Assembly (NCBI RefSeq): GCF_003865345.1
Contig: NZ_RMVE01000005.1
Location: forward strand, 310,001 to 374,000
Direction: 5' to 3'
Length of the DNA stretch: 64,000 nucleotides
Origin: Nonlabens xiamenensis
Lineage (GTDB): Bacteria; Bacteroidota; Bacteroidia; Flavobacteriales; Flavobacteriaceae
Shown piece by piece: positions 48,777 to 57,338 of the stretch (positions are counted from its first letter, which is position 1; every line of letters starts with the position of its first letter). A program made the translations under genes and the position numbers. Below the pieces are notes generated by a model, which made no database searches, was not told where the DNA came from, and saw only the letters and a list, made by a program, of their open reading frames with translations.

Positions 48777-49202
48777 TTATTCCAAACGCCCCACCGCATA
48801 AGCCCACCAGATCAGCAATGGGTGAATCAAAACCAATCTTACCCATCCTATCCAGGCGGGTATACACATCTCTCCCGCACAATGACCTTGTTGAATAAAA
48901 TAAATATGTGACCAAGTAAAAGCTGCCAACATCAGGATACATAACCAGCTCCCCAGGCGTCTGTAGGTAGGAATGTAGCGATATAACACATGTTCTGACC
49001 CCTTTCGCGACCAAAGGGAAGCGGGAAACAAGACCAAAACAGCGACCAGTAATTCTAACCCACCAGCCAGCCAATTGATAAAATAAGGATAAGGAATGGC
49101 AGTTGGGATGACTTCTAAATAAACCGCTGGGGTAAGAAAGTGCATCAGCCCGGCAATGCTATACAATGCCACAAAAGGGTAGAGTAGGAGCCACTTTTTC
49201 AT
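48777..49202 (-). CDS. DoxX-like membrane protein
   Basis: This 141-residue protein has four hydrophobic helices and the DoxX-type pattern: GLMHFLTPAVYLEVIPTAIPYPYFINWLAGGLELLVAVLVLFP, an early membrane pair with a Pro-rich loop, then a conserved late helix. Members take part in small-molecule oxidoreduction or have unknown roles. It overlaps the previous gene by 4 bases (ATGA type), so the two are translationally coupled. Confidence 0.78.
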   Translation of the reverse strand: MKKWLLLYPFVALYSIAGLMHFLTPAVYLEVIPTAIPYPYFINWLAGGLELLVAVLVLFPASLWSRKGSEHVLYRYIPTYRRLGSWLCILMLAAFTWSHIYFIQQGHCAGEMCIPAWIGWVRLVLIHPLLIWWAYAVGRLE

Positions 49203-49582
49203 GTCAATCGCCAGTGATATTCGGTATGGACTTTATACAGGATAAAACCAAAGGGTATCCACCAAATAAAATCATTGGTGATCAAGGTGTAGAAAAACTC
49301 AAAGGGAACGTCTCCTTGTAGATAATTAAAAACAAAACCCAGCGGACCAAAAATCTTCCCTAAAAAACCTACAGCTACAATCGGCCAGTGTCTCATCGGG
49401 TCATAACTGGCCCACCAGTATCCCAGGCCATAGACACCTATTACCATTCCCATTCCTTGCCAGATCATAGGATGCTGTAATGGTTCCATTCCTACCCATT
49501 CAAAAAAGTGATGGGGAAAGATGACCACCCAGGCTCCCCACAACACATTGTAGATTGCGGCAATTCTTAGGGTCAATTTCAT
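49199..49582 (-). CDS. small membrane protein of unknown function
   Basis: This 127-residue protein has four hydrophobic helices (LRIAAIYNVLWGAWVVIFP, MVIGVYGLGYWWAS, WPIVAVGFLGKIFGPLGFVFNYL, WWIPFGFILYKV). The pattern is familiar from flavobacterial genomes, where it is often called a hypothetical membrane protein. It is the middle gene of a three-gene operon with GNAT (2 bp upstream) and DoxX (overlap). Confidence 0.72.
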   Translation of the reverse strand: MKLTLRIAAIYNVLWGAWVVIFPHHFFEWVGMEPLQHPMIWQGMGMVIGVYGLGYWWASYDPMRHWPIVAVGFLGKIFGPLGFVFNYLQGDVPFEFFYTLITNDFIWWIPFGFILYKVHTEYHWRLT

Positions 49583-49584
49583 AT

Positions 49585-50703
49585 TTAAATATCTTTGCGA
49601 TATATACGGCGACGTTTATGTAAGACAGGGTCATAATCCTTCCACAAGGCCTGCACGGCTGTATTATCTTCTAATTCTGGATTGGTCTCGGCCAATTTGA
49701 TCCCATATCTCTTGAAATTCAGACTGACATTCCTGAACATCATGGCAGTCACCCCTTTTCCTTGTAATTTAGGGTCTATCCCGATCAGATAAAAAGCGGC
49801 TCGATCATTTTTCTTTTTTGCTTTTAACAAGTGCATAAAACCAAAGGGAAACATCCTTCCCTTGGCCTGTTGTAAGGCTTTGGAGAAGGAGGGCATGGTA
49901 ATCGCAAAGGCGACCAACTTACCTTCTTTGTCGACCACACATTCTAAAAAGTCCGGATTGATAAAGGGCAAGTATTTTTCCTTGTATAATTCGATTTGAT
50001 AAGGTTGAATAGGAACAAAAGTCACTAAGCTAGAGTAGGTTTTGTTCAGTAATTCAAACATCTCATCTACATACGGAAGGATGTCCTTGGTGGAATTGAA
50101 TTCTAAGGTTCTCAATTCGTATCGCTTAGCGATCAAATCCGCAAACTTGTTGATTTTGGGAGGTATTGGATCCGGTGTGGAGAATTTAAACTCTACCCAA
50201 TCTGCACTTTTAGTATAGCCTAATTCTGTCAGATGCTCTTTGTAGTAAGGATAATTATACCAGGTAATCATGGTGCTTAATTCATCAAAACCTTCTACGA
50301 GCATGCCGGCTTTATCCATATTGGAAAATCCTACGGGACCTTCAACATATTCCAGGCCTTTCTCTTTACCTATACGGTGTACTTCCTCCAATAGTGCTCG
50401 GGTTACCTCAATGTCATCGATCATATCCAGCCAACCAAATCGCATTTTTGGTTTCTGTTGCTCATTGATTTCGATGTGGTTGATCAAACCCGCCACGCGA
50501 CCGACGATTTTACCGTCCTTATAGGCCAAAAACAACCAACATTCGGCGTTTTTAAATACCTGATTTTTGGACGGATCAAAAACAGCCAATTCATCTTTGA
50601 TAATAGGAGGGACAAAATATGCGTTGTCCCGGTAAAGGTCCATTTGAAACTGGACAAACTTTTTGATATCCTTTGAAGAGGAAATTTGTTTTACTTCTAT
50701 CAT
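49585..50703 (-). CDS. GNAT-like N-acyltransferase family protein
   Basis: This 372-residue cytosolic protein has an N-terminal part (FVQFQMDLYRDNAYFVPPIIKDEL, CWLFLAYKDGKIVGRVAGLIN) and a C-terminal GNAT-type acetyl-CoA site (AAFYLIGIDPKLQGKGVTAMM, with QGKG as the pyrophosphate loop). The long middle region resembles FemAB-like double GNAT folds. The substrate is unknown. It is the first gene of an operon with two membrane proteins and lies 3 bp behind the outer-membrane protein gene. Confidence 0.83.
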   Translation of the reverse strand: MIEVKQISSSKDIKKFVQFQMDLYRDNAYFVPPIIKDELAVFDPSKNQVFKNAECWLFLAYKDGKIVGRVAGLINHIEINEQQKPKMRFGWLDMIDDIEVTRALLEEVHRIGKEKGLEYVEGPVGFSNMDKAGMLVEGFDELSTMITWYNYPYYKEHLTELGYTKSADWVEFKFSTPDPIPPKINKFADLIAKRYELRTLEFNSTKDILPYVDEMFELLNKTYSSLVTFVPIQPYQIELYKEKYLPFINPDFLECVVDKEGKLVAFAITMPSFSKALQQAKGRMFPFGFMHLLKAKKKNDRAAFYLIGIDPKLQGKGVTAMMFRNVSLNFKRYGIKLAETNPELEDNTAVQALWKDYDPVLHKRRRIYRKDI

Positions 50704-50706
50704 GTC

Positions 50707-51690
50707 TTAAAGTCCGCGACCATCGTCACCTTCTGTATTCAATTTGTTTTTCTTCTTTTTCTTTTTCTTGGGTTCACCTGTACCATCCCAATCTTTTGTT
50801 TGCTTGATCTCTTCATCTTTGTGAAAGTCCAGGCGATAAGACATACCCGCATTGACCTGAAATAGACTGGGTGTATCTTTAAAATTAAGCGTACCGCTCA
50901 CATCCACTTGCCAGTCTTTATTGATCAGATAGGCAACACCGCCACGACCCAGGTCATCACTGTAAAAATCGGATTTAAAGCCTTGGTACTCTCCAAAAAT
51001 GGCCCATTTCCCGTTGATACTATGGGTCATGGTCAGGATCCATTCATAGGAGGGAAAATCAGTGGTCACCCTATCGACTATAAAATTCATGACAAATACC
51101 CATCGGCCCCAATTGTTCTGCGTGATCAAAGCAAACTTTGGCGATATGGTCGGATCCAGAGGTGGCGTGAATGGGTTGTTTTCACTGAAATTGAGGTTGG
51201 CACCAGCATAAACGGACACTGCCGGAATAAGATCACGCCAATCCAGGCTGTGATTGGCTTTCCAACTCAGTAGATTCACTTCTTTTTCTCCAAAAAATAC
51301 CAGCGGGTCAAAAACGAGGTACTTGGCACCCAGCGTACTACTGGAAAAATTTGAAAATGAGGTTTCTGTGTTTAAGGATCCCAACTGATCCGTTTGGGTA
51401 GCTGCATCAAAACTCCCTATATAGGAAAACTCCAGCCTTTCGTTTAAAGCGCCGTAACGCAATTGAAAGCTAAATCCTGCAATATCTCTTTCGTACAACT
51501 GTAAATCGTGTTCCTCGGCACGGTAAAAAAGCGAACCTTCTACTTGGGCTACATTTTTACCTACTGCAAAAGCACCTTGAGATCTACCAGGGTTATTGGT
51601 ATTGATGGTTTCTGTATATTGAGCCACAGACCATTGGGCTGATACCAACAATATAACCAGAAGACTGATGCGTTTAATCGCTATTTCCAT
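50707..51690 (-). CDS. outer-membrane channel-like protein (phenol-degradation MetA-type fold)
   Basis: The protein is about 327 residues from ATG 51690, where the signal peptide starts (MEIAIKRISLLVILLVSAQWSVAQ); an 18-residue TTG-initiated extension upstream is rejected. The mature part shows the usual order NTNNPGRSQGAFAVGKNVAQVEGSLFY, LRYGALNERLEFSYIGSF, TLGAKYLVF, WILTMTHSINGKWAIFGEYQGF and GGVAYLINKDWQVDVSG, as in transporter-like MetA-type barrels. The tail is basic (KKKKKKKNKLN). Its exact role is unknown. Confidence 0.8.
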   Translation of the reverse strand: MEIAIKRISLLVILLVSAQWSVAQYTETINTNNPGRSQGAFAVGKNVAQVEGSLFYRAEEHDLQLYERDIAGFSFQLRYGALNERLEFSYIGSFDAATQTDQLGSLNTETSFSNFSSSTLGAKYLVFDPLVFFGEKEVNLLSWKANHSLDWRDLIPAVSVYAGANLNFSENNPFTPPLDPTISPKFALITQNNWGRWVFVMNFIVDRVTTDFPSYEWILTMTHSINGKWAIFGEYQGFKSDFYSDDLGRGGVAYLINKDWQVDVSGTLNFKDTPSLFQVNAGMSYRLDFHKDEEIKQTKDWDGTGEPKKKKKKKNKLNTEGDDGRGL

Positions 51691-51773
51691 AATCACTGAA
51701 TATGAACCAAATTTAGTATTTCTTATAGAGTAACCTTGAAGCAACTTAGTATTTTTACCAAAACTATTGACAA

Positions 51774-52043
51774 TTGCAGTTTCTTAGAACATTACTTATC
51801 ATTCTCATCGTATTGGTTGGTCTACGCTTACTCTGGAAAGCTTTTGGCAAACAAATCCTCAGGTGGTTGGGAATGAAGGCCATACAACGCGTTCAAAAAA
51901 GTTTTGAAAAGCGTACTGGATTTTCTGGATTTTCTGATCAAGGCCAAGCCTCTTCTTCGGCAGAGCCTGCTCCAAGGATGAAGTCGCGTCCACGTGAAAA
52001 GAAAAAGGTGGGAGAGTACATCGACTTTGAGGAAATTGATTAA
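51774..52043 (+). CDS. DUF4834 family protein
   Basis: This 89-residue protein has one N-terminal membrane helix (LRTLLIILIVLVGLRLLWKAF) and a charged tail ending KKKVGEYIDFEEID. The tail motif (VGEYIDFEEI) is typical of DUF4834, which regularly precedes a YfhO-type membrane protein in flavobacteria, as here (30 bp). Role unknown. Confidence 0.85.
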   Translation: MQFLRTLLIILIVLVGLRLLWKAFGKQILRWLGMKAIQRVQKSFEKRTGFSGFSDQGQASSSAEPAPRMKSRPREKKKVGEYIDFEEID

Positions 52044-52072
52044 TTTTCGGGTTTCATCGATTCCAATCTTTC

Positions 52073-54547
52073 ATGAGTTTTAATGTCAAAAAATTACTGC
52101 CACACCTTGCCGTGTTCGTGGTATTTATCATTGCATCCCTTGCTTATTTCCATCCCGTTCTCAGCGGAAAGAAATTATTTCAAAATGATATCGTTCAGTA
52201 CAAAGGAAACGCCCGCCAGTTGATCGATCATCGGGAACAAACTGGTGAGGAAACTTATTGGACGGATGCCGTATTCGGTGGGATGCCTACCTATCAATTA
52301 GGCGCCAGGTATGATTATGATTGGATTGACCAGCTGGACCGTGGTCTGAGGTTCCTGCCCAGACCGGCAGACTACCTTTTTCTTTACTTTTTTTCCTTTT
52401 ATGTCCTGATGTTGGTCATGCGCGTGGATTGGAAAATTGGTTTATTGGGAGCCTTTGCCTTTGGATTCTCTACCTATCTGATCATTATTCTCGGTGTCGG
52501 CCACAATGCCAAAGCCCATGCCATCGCTTATTTCCCCTTAGTGCTTAGTGGTATCATTCTCGTATTTCAGAAACGCTACCTGCTCGGTTTTGTGGTGACT
52601 GCCCTGGCCATGGCGCTAGAACTACAGGCCAATCATCCGCAAATGACTTATTATTTGCTCATTGGCGTTGTTATTCTAGGCCTTGCTTATCTGGTGGACG
52701 CCATCAAGAAAAAATGGTTGCCACATTATTTTACGTCTATCGGAATCATGGTGGTAGCAGTGGTACTTGCCTTAGGCACCAATGCGGCTAACCTGATGGC
52801 TACTAGCGAGTATTCCAAAGAAAGCACGCGTGGCCCTTCTCCCATTAGTATCAACGCTCAAGGCGAAAATCTAACCCCTACACCTGGATTAGAATACGAT
52901 TACATCACCCAATATAGCTATGGCCTTTCAGAAAGTCTTAATCTTATGATTCCTAGATTTGCCGGTGGAGGAAGTGGTGAAACCCCAGGTGAAGATTCCC
53001 AAACCGTGGAGTATTTGCAAAAGATGGGGCTGCCCAAAGCGGATGCCGTTGACTTTGCCAGCCAAATTCCAACCTATTGGGGCGCGCAACCTATAGTAGA
53101 AGCACCAGCCTACCTGGGCGTCAGTGTAGTATTTTTAGCTTTCCTTTCCTTATTTCTGTTACGAGGTCGGCTGAAGTGGTGGACCTTAGGCACGATCGTT
53201 TTGGCTTTATTGCTTTCATATGGTGACAACCTGGCCTGGCTGACCAAGTTTTTTATCAATAACATTCCGTTTTATAACAAATTCAGAGCGGTGACCTCCA
53301 TTCAGGTATTGATCGAACTCTGTGTTCCTATACTTGCTGCGGTAGGACTGTATCAGTTTTTTAATGAACGTAAGGATGACCGTAAAAAAGCCAAGGCCCT
53401 GATGCTGGCTGCAGGTAGCTTCTGTGCCTTCTTATTGATATTAGCTGTTGGCGGCCAACTTTTCTTTGATTTTGCGGGACCAATTGATGCTTACCTGTTG
53501 AACGATGAACAACTGGGTAGTCCCTTTGTGGATGAGTTGCGCAGGGATCGATTCAATATGATGCAGGAGGATGTCTTTAAAGCTTTATTGTTTATAGGAG
53601 GTATCTGCCTGGGGTTATGGCTATATCTTAAAGGTAAATTTGCTCAAGAGTGGACGCTCTTATTGGTTGGGGTAGTAATTCTGGTCGACCTGGTAGGTTT
53701 TAATCTGAATTATGTCAATGAGGAAGATTATGTCACTGCCAGAGAATATGCTTTTCCATATCAAAAAACATCCGCGGACGATATCGCGTTGAAAGATGAT
53801 GGACATTTTAGGGTTTACGACCAACTGGCTGATCCTGTCAACAGCGGTCGTGCTTCCTATTTCCACAATGCATTCGGCGGGTATCACGGTGCAAAACCAC
53901 ACCGCTTCCAGGATATTTTTGATTTTTACATGTTGGATCCGCAAGGACGATCTGCCGGAGTAAATGCAAGAAACATTGAGGTGTTAAGCATGTTCAACGT
54001 CAAGTATTTTTTAGGAGCCAATGAGCAGGGCACCATTGCGCAAACCAATCCACAAGCCATGGGCAACGCCTGGTTTGTAAATAAAGTAAAAGAGGTGCCA
54101 GACCAAAATGCCGAGATACAGGCTTTAGAACAACTTTCAGGGGATTCGCTGGCGGTCATTACTCGCCAACAAAAGGAAAAGTTGGGATTAAAGCAGGTCA
54201 GTAAGGACAGCACTGCCCAGATACAATTGACTTCTTATGATCCCGAGCGCTTGGTATATAAGACACAGAACTCCCAGCCAGGCTTGGCGGTATTTTCAGA
54301 AATGTACTACCCACACGGTTGGAAAGCAACGATTGACGGTCAAGAAGTACCAATTGCCAGAGTCAATTATGCCCTACGCGGATTGAATGTGCCAGCCGGT
54401 ACGCACGAAGTTACCTTTAGCTTTGAACCAGAAGTTGTTGCTACTGGTAGCCTGGTGATGTTATTGAGTAATATTTTACTGCTGTTGGTGATATTGGGAG
54501 GTGTGATTTGGTTGTTTAAGAAAAGTTCATCGCCAAAAGTATCTTGA
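52073..54547 (+). CDS. YfhO-family membrane protein
   Basis: This 824-residue inner-membrane protein has about twelve helices in the first two thirds and a soluble periplasmic region near residues 545-790. Conserved YfhO features are the opening AYFHPVLSGKKLFQNDIVQYKG, TDAVFGGMPTYQLG, and the late YYPHGWKATIDGQEVPI, where the family's substrate-facing residues lie. YfhO proteins resemble GT-C glycosyltransferases and modify teichoic or surface glycans in Firmicutes. The glycosyltransferase and flippase downstream (spaces of 1-2 bp) support a surface-glycan role. Confidence 0.9.
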   Translation: MSFNVKKLLPHLAVFVVFIIASLAYFHPVLSGKKLFQNDIVQYKGNARQLIDHREQTGEETYWTDAVFGGMPTYQLGARYDYDWIDQLDRGLRFLPRPADYLFLYFFSFYVLMLVMRVDWKIGLLGAFAFGFSTYLIIILGVGHNAKAHAIAYFPLVLSGIILVFQKRYLLGFVVTALAMALELQANHPQMTYYLLIGVVILGLAYLVDAIKKKWLPHYFTSIGIMVVAVVLALGTNAANLMATSEYSKESTRGPSPISINAQGENLTPTPGLEYDYITQYSYGLSESLNLMIPRFAGGGSGETPGEDSQTVEYLQKMGLPKADAVDFASQIPTYWGAQPIVEAPAYLGVSVVFLAFLSLFLLRGRLKWWTLGTIVLALLLSYGDNLAWLTKFFINNIPFYNKFRAVTSIQVLIELCVPILAAVGLYQFFNERKDDRKKAKALMLAAGSFCAFLLILAVGGQLFFDFAGPIDAYLLNDEQLGSPFVDELRRDRFNMMQEDVFKALLFIGGICLGLWLYLKGKFAQEWTLLLVGVVILVDLVGFNLNYVNEEDYVTAREYAFPYQKTSADDIALKDDGHFRVYDQLADPVNSGRASYFHNAFGGYHGAKPHRFQDIFDFYMLDPQGRSAGVNARNIEVLSMFNVKYFLGANEQGTIAQTNPQAMGNAWFVNKVKEVPDQNAEIQALEQLSGDSLAVITRQQKEKLGLKQVSKDSTAQIQLTSYDPERLVYKTQNSQPGLAVFSEMYYPHGWKATIDGQEVPIARVNYALRGLNVPAGTHEVTFSFEPEVVATGSLVMLLSNILLLLVILGGVIWLFKKSSSPKVS

Positions 54548-54548
54548 T

Positions 54549-55844
54549 ATGAAAAAGGACCTGCTGGTTGTTGCCTATTATTGGCCTCCTGCTGGTGGGC
54601 CTGGTGTGCAGCGCTGGCTGAACTTTTGTAAATACCTTCCTGATTTGGGCTATCGACTCACCTTGGTCATACCAAAGAATCCTGATTACCCGATCACCGA
54701 TCTTAGTTTAAACAGTGAAGTGCCGACTGATATCAAGATCATACAAGTTCCCATTATGGAACCCAGCCGTTGGTTGAGTTCGCTTTCGCGAAAGCGGACC
54801 AAAGACCTGCAACGCGGTTTGATCCAAAAAAAGCAAGGAGCCATAGAACGCTTATCCTTATGGATCAGGGGAAACTTCTTTATTCCAGATGCACGTGTAG
54901 GCTGGAAAAAGGCAGTGATTAAAGCTACTGAATCTTACGTTGAGCAGCATCCATCTGCCACCGTGATTACTACTGGTCCGCCGCATTCTTTGCACTTGAT
55001 TGGTTTAACGCTCAAACACAAACATCAGGATATCAAATGGCTGGCAGATTTTAGGGATCCGTGGACGACGATTGGATATCATAAACAACTCAAATTGGGT
55101 ACAACTGCACGTAAGAAACACTTGCGTCTTGAACAGCAGGTATTGGACCAAACAGACCGATTGATTGTCACGAGCACACACACGGCCAGAGAGTTTGCTT
55201 CCAAAACCAGTACTCCGGTGGATGTGATTACCAATGGATTTGATATCCCCATCAATACCGCCAGTGCTCAACCTGAAGGTGATTTTGTTCTTTCACACGT
55301 GGGCACCCTGCTTTCTGAACGCAATCCAGAAGTGTTATGGGAATGCCTCAGCGAATTGACAGCAGAAAATGAGGATTTTGCTTCAGATTTTAAATTGAAA
55401 CTGGCCGGTAATCTGAGTGATACAGTTATTGATAGTATAGGTCAACATGGATTGTTTAAATACGCAGATTTACTGGGCTACCTGCCCCATACCGACTCAG
55501 TGCGACTGATGTTTGAATCACAGGCTTTATTACTGATAGAAATCGATTCTGAAGATACCAAAGCCATTATTCCAGGTAAAATATTTGAATATTTGGCGAG
55601 TAGAAGGCCCATCATTGCAATTGGTCCTGCACAGTCAGATATGCAAGCAATGATAAAGAACACAAGCAGCGGTCAGTATTTTGGCTATGAGAATAAACAG
55701 GGGTTAAAAGCCTTCCTTATTGATATATATAAAGCCTACAAGAAGGGAAAAAATGATCCTGTAACGGCTTCTTCTTTAGCACCTTTCCACCGAAAGAACT
55801 TGACCCAACAACTCAGTCAAAGCATCCAGCAAACATGGGAATAG
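54549..55844 (+). CDS. glycosyltransferase, GT-B fold (family 4-like)
   Basis: The 431-residue protein starts MKKDLLVVAYYWPPAGGPGVQ, with the GGPG loop of GT4-type enzymes. Residues about 115-215 hold the hinge, LADFRDPWTTIGYH near 160, and VDVITNGFDI near 228. The C-terminal nucleotide-sugar part has LSHVGTLLSERNPEVLWE, LLGYLPHTDSVRLMF and IIPGKIFEYLASRRPIIAIG (the EX7E-like motif region). The sugar donor is unknown. It is coupled with YfhO (1 bp gap) and with the flippase that overlaps or abuts its stop. The palindrome at 54781 encodes LSRKR near residue 80. Confidence 0.9.
   Translation: MKKDLLVVAYYWPPAGGPGVQRWLNFCKYLPDLGYRLTLVIPKNPDYPITDLSLNSEVPTDIKIIQVPIMEPSRWLSSLSRKRTKDLQRGLIQKKQGAIERLSLWIRGNFFIPDARVGWKKAVIKATESYVEQHPSATVITTGPPHSLHLIGLTLKHKHQDIKWLADFRDPWTTIGYHKQLKLGTTARKKHLRLEQQVLDQTDRLIVTSTHTAREFASKTSTPVDVITNGFDIPINTASAQPEGDFVLSHVGTLLSERNPEVLWECLSELTAENEDFASDFKLKLAGNLSDTVIDSIGQHGLFKYADLLGYLPHTDSVRLMFESQALLLIEIDSEDTKAIIPGKIFEYLASRRPIIAIGPAQSDMQAMIKNTSSGQYFGYENKQGLKAFLIDIYKAYKKGKNDPVTASSLAPFHRKNLTQQLSQSIQQTWE
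54781..54796. repeat. 16-bp palindrome CGCTTTCGCGAAAGCG, copy 5
   Basis: An exact copy inside the glycosyltransferase gene, read in a different frame (Leu-Ser-Arg-Lys-Arg) from the AFAKA frame of the other coding copies. Confidence 0.9.
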
Positions 55845-55846
55845 TG

Positions 55847-57304
55847 ATGAAGCATAGCGCCTGGAATCTTGTGATCACTGCCGTAGGCTTTGTATTGGGA
55901 GCGATCAATGTGCTTGTTCTTGCCACCACTTACTTAGATGATGAATATTATGGACTGTGGGGCTATATTTTATCTACGGCGTTTCTGATTTTTCCGTTGA
56001 TGTCCTTTGGGATACATAATACTATTATCAAGTACTACTCAAAATATCCAACCAAGGAAGAACGTGATGTTTTCTTGACCCAAATGTTGTGTTGGCCATT
56101 AGGGGTTGTCCTCTTTATAGTGGGGCTGATTTGGATATTTCAAACTGAGCTGCAACTGTTTATATCTTCCCGCAACCAGATGGTAGGTGATTACTTATGG
56201 TTGATTGTGGTGATCGGATTCTTACAAGCGTATTTTGAGATTTTTTATGCCTGGGTCAAGGTACATATGAAAACCATTGGCGGTAATTTTCTCAAGGAGG
56301 TTTTCTATAGATTTGGGGCAACGATCCTGCTTTTATTAGTCATGTGGGAACAAATTACCCAGGTGCAATTTATATATGCGCTAGCCTTGATCTACTTGTT
56401 GCGTATGCTTTTGATGATGTGGTTGGCTTTAAAGACTTATCGACCCCAATGGCGTTGGGGTAGGCTACAGGCGAGAAAGGATATTTTGACTTATTCCATG
56501 TTGATGATCGTGGCTGGTTCTGTGGCGACAGCCTTACTGGATTTGGATAAAAATATGATCAACCAATTCAGAGACATCGAATTGATTAGTTACTTCAATG
56601 TAGCGGTGTTTGTTGCCACCGTTATTGCAGTTCCAGCCAGGGGAATGGCCCAGATTACACATCCATTGACTGCAACGCACTACAATAACAATGATAGAGC
56701 TGCGATGGAAGATCTTTATAAACGCAGTTCGCTCAACTTGAGTATCATTTCAGGCTTTTTGATGGTGATCATTTTATGTAACGCGCAAGAGTTTTACCAG
56801 TTACTACCACCAGCATTTGAGGTCGGCATACCTGTGCTATTCTTAATTAGCGTAGTCAAATACACTGAAAATCTATTGGGAAGCAATAATGCCATTCTTT
56901 ACAATACCGATTTATACAGAGTAACGCTTTGGATGGGATTGGGGTTGGCCTTGCTGGCTTTCCTGCTCAATCTATGGTTGATCCCGCTATATGGAATCAT
57001 TGGTGCAGCCGTTGCAACTTGTGCGGCTTATGTGGGTTATGCCGCAGCCAAGATTGGTTATGTTAATTATAAACTGGGGATGCATCCATGGACTTCCAAA
57101 ACCACTGCTTCGGTGTTATTGATTCTGATCAGCTTAGGAACCTTTTATTTTTGGGACTTTCCATGGAATCCATATATCAACATTGGAGCAAAAAGTTTAC
57201 TCATCTGTTTGTACTACGGGATACTGATGTACTATTTCAATCTCTCTACCGAAATTAACGCCATCATTTTACAGCTATGGCATAAAAAAAGCCGATTTCT
57301 TTAG
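55847..57304 (+). CDS. polysaccharide flippase (MOP/Wzx-like)
   Basis: The protein is about 485 residues with 12-14 predicted helices. It begins MKHSAWNLVITAVGFVLGAINVLVLATTYL. It has the MOP-type SMLMIVAGSVATALLDLDKNMINQF segment (about residue 220) and PARGMAQITHPLT. An ATG 12 bases earlier (55835) would overlap the glycosyltransferase stop; 55847 begins 2 bases behind it and is preferred. It probably moves lipid-linked glycan made by the preceding enzymes across the inner membrane. The TAG stop lies in the loop of the terminator. Confidence 0.9.
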   Translation: MKHSAWNLVITAVGFVLGAINVLVLATTYLDDEYYGLWGYILSTAFLIFPLMSFGIHNTIIKYYSKYPTKEERDVFLTQMLCWPLGVVLFIVGLIWIFQTELQLFISSRNQMVGDYLWLIVVIGFLQAYFEIFYAWVKVHMKTIGGNFLKEVFYRFGATILLLLVMWEQITQVQFIYALALIYLLRMLLMMWLALKTYRPQWRWGRLQARKDILTYSMLMIVAGSVATALLDLDKNMINQFRDIELISYFNVAVFVATVIAVPARGMAQITHPLTATHYNNNDRAAMEDLYKRSSLNLSIISGFLMVIILCNAQEFYQLLPPAFEVGIPVLFLISVVKYTENLLGSNNAILYNTDLYRVTLWMGLGLALLAFLLNLWLIPLYGIIGAAVATCAAYVGYAAAKIGYVNYKLGMHPWTSKTTASVLLILISLGTFYFWDFPWNPYINIGAKSLLICLYYGILMYYFNLSTEINAIILQLWHKKSRFL

Positions 57305-57319
57305 CGAAATCGGCTTTAT
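57284..57319. terminator. intrinsic terminator shared by convergent genes
   Basis: A perfect stem GCCGATTTC (57291-57299) with GAAATCGGC (57306-57314). The T-run is strong on the minus strand (plus-strand A-run 57284-57290) and short on the plus strand. It serves the Arg-rich protein gene best and probably also the flippase. Confidence 0.88.
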
Positions 57320-57338
57320 AATTTGACTACTTGATAGT

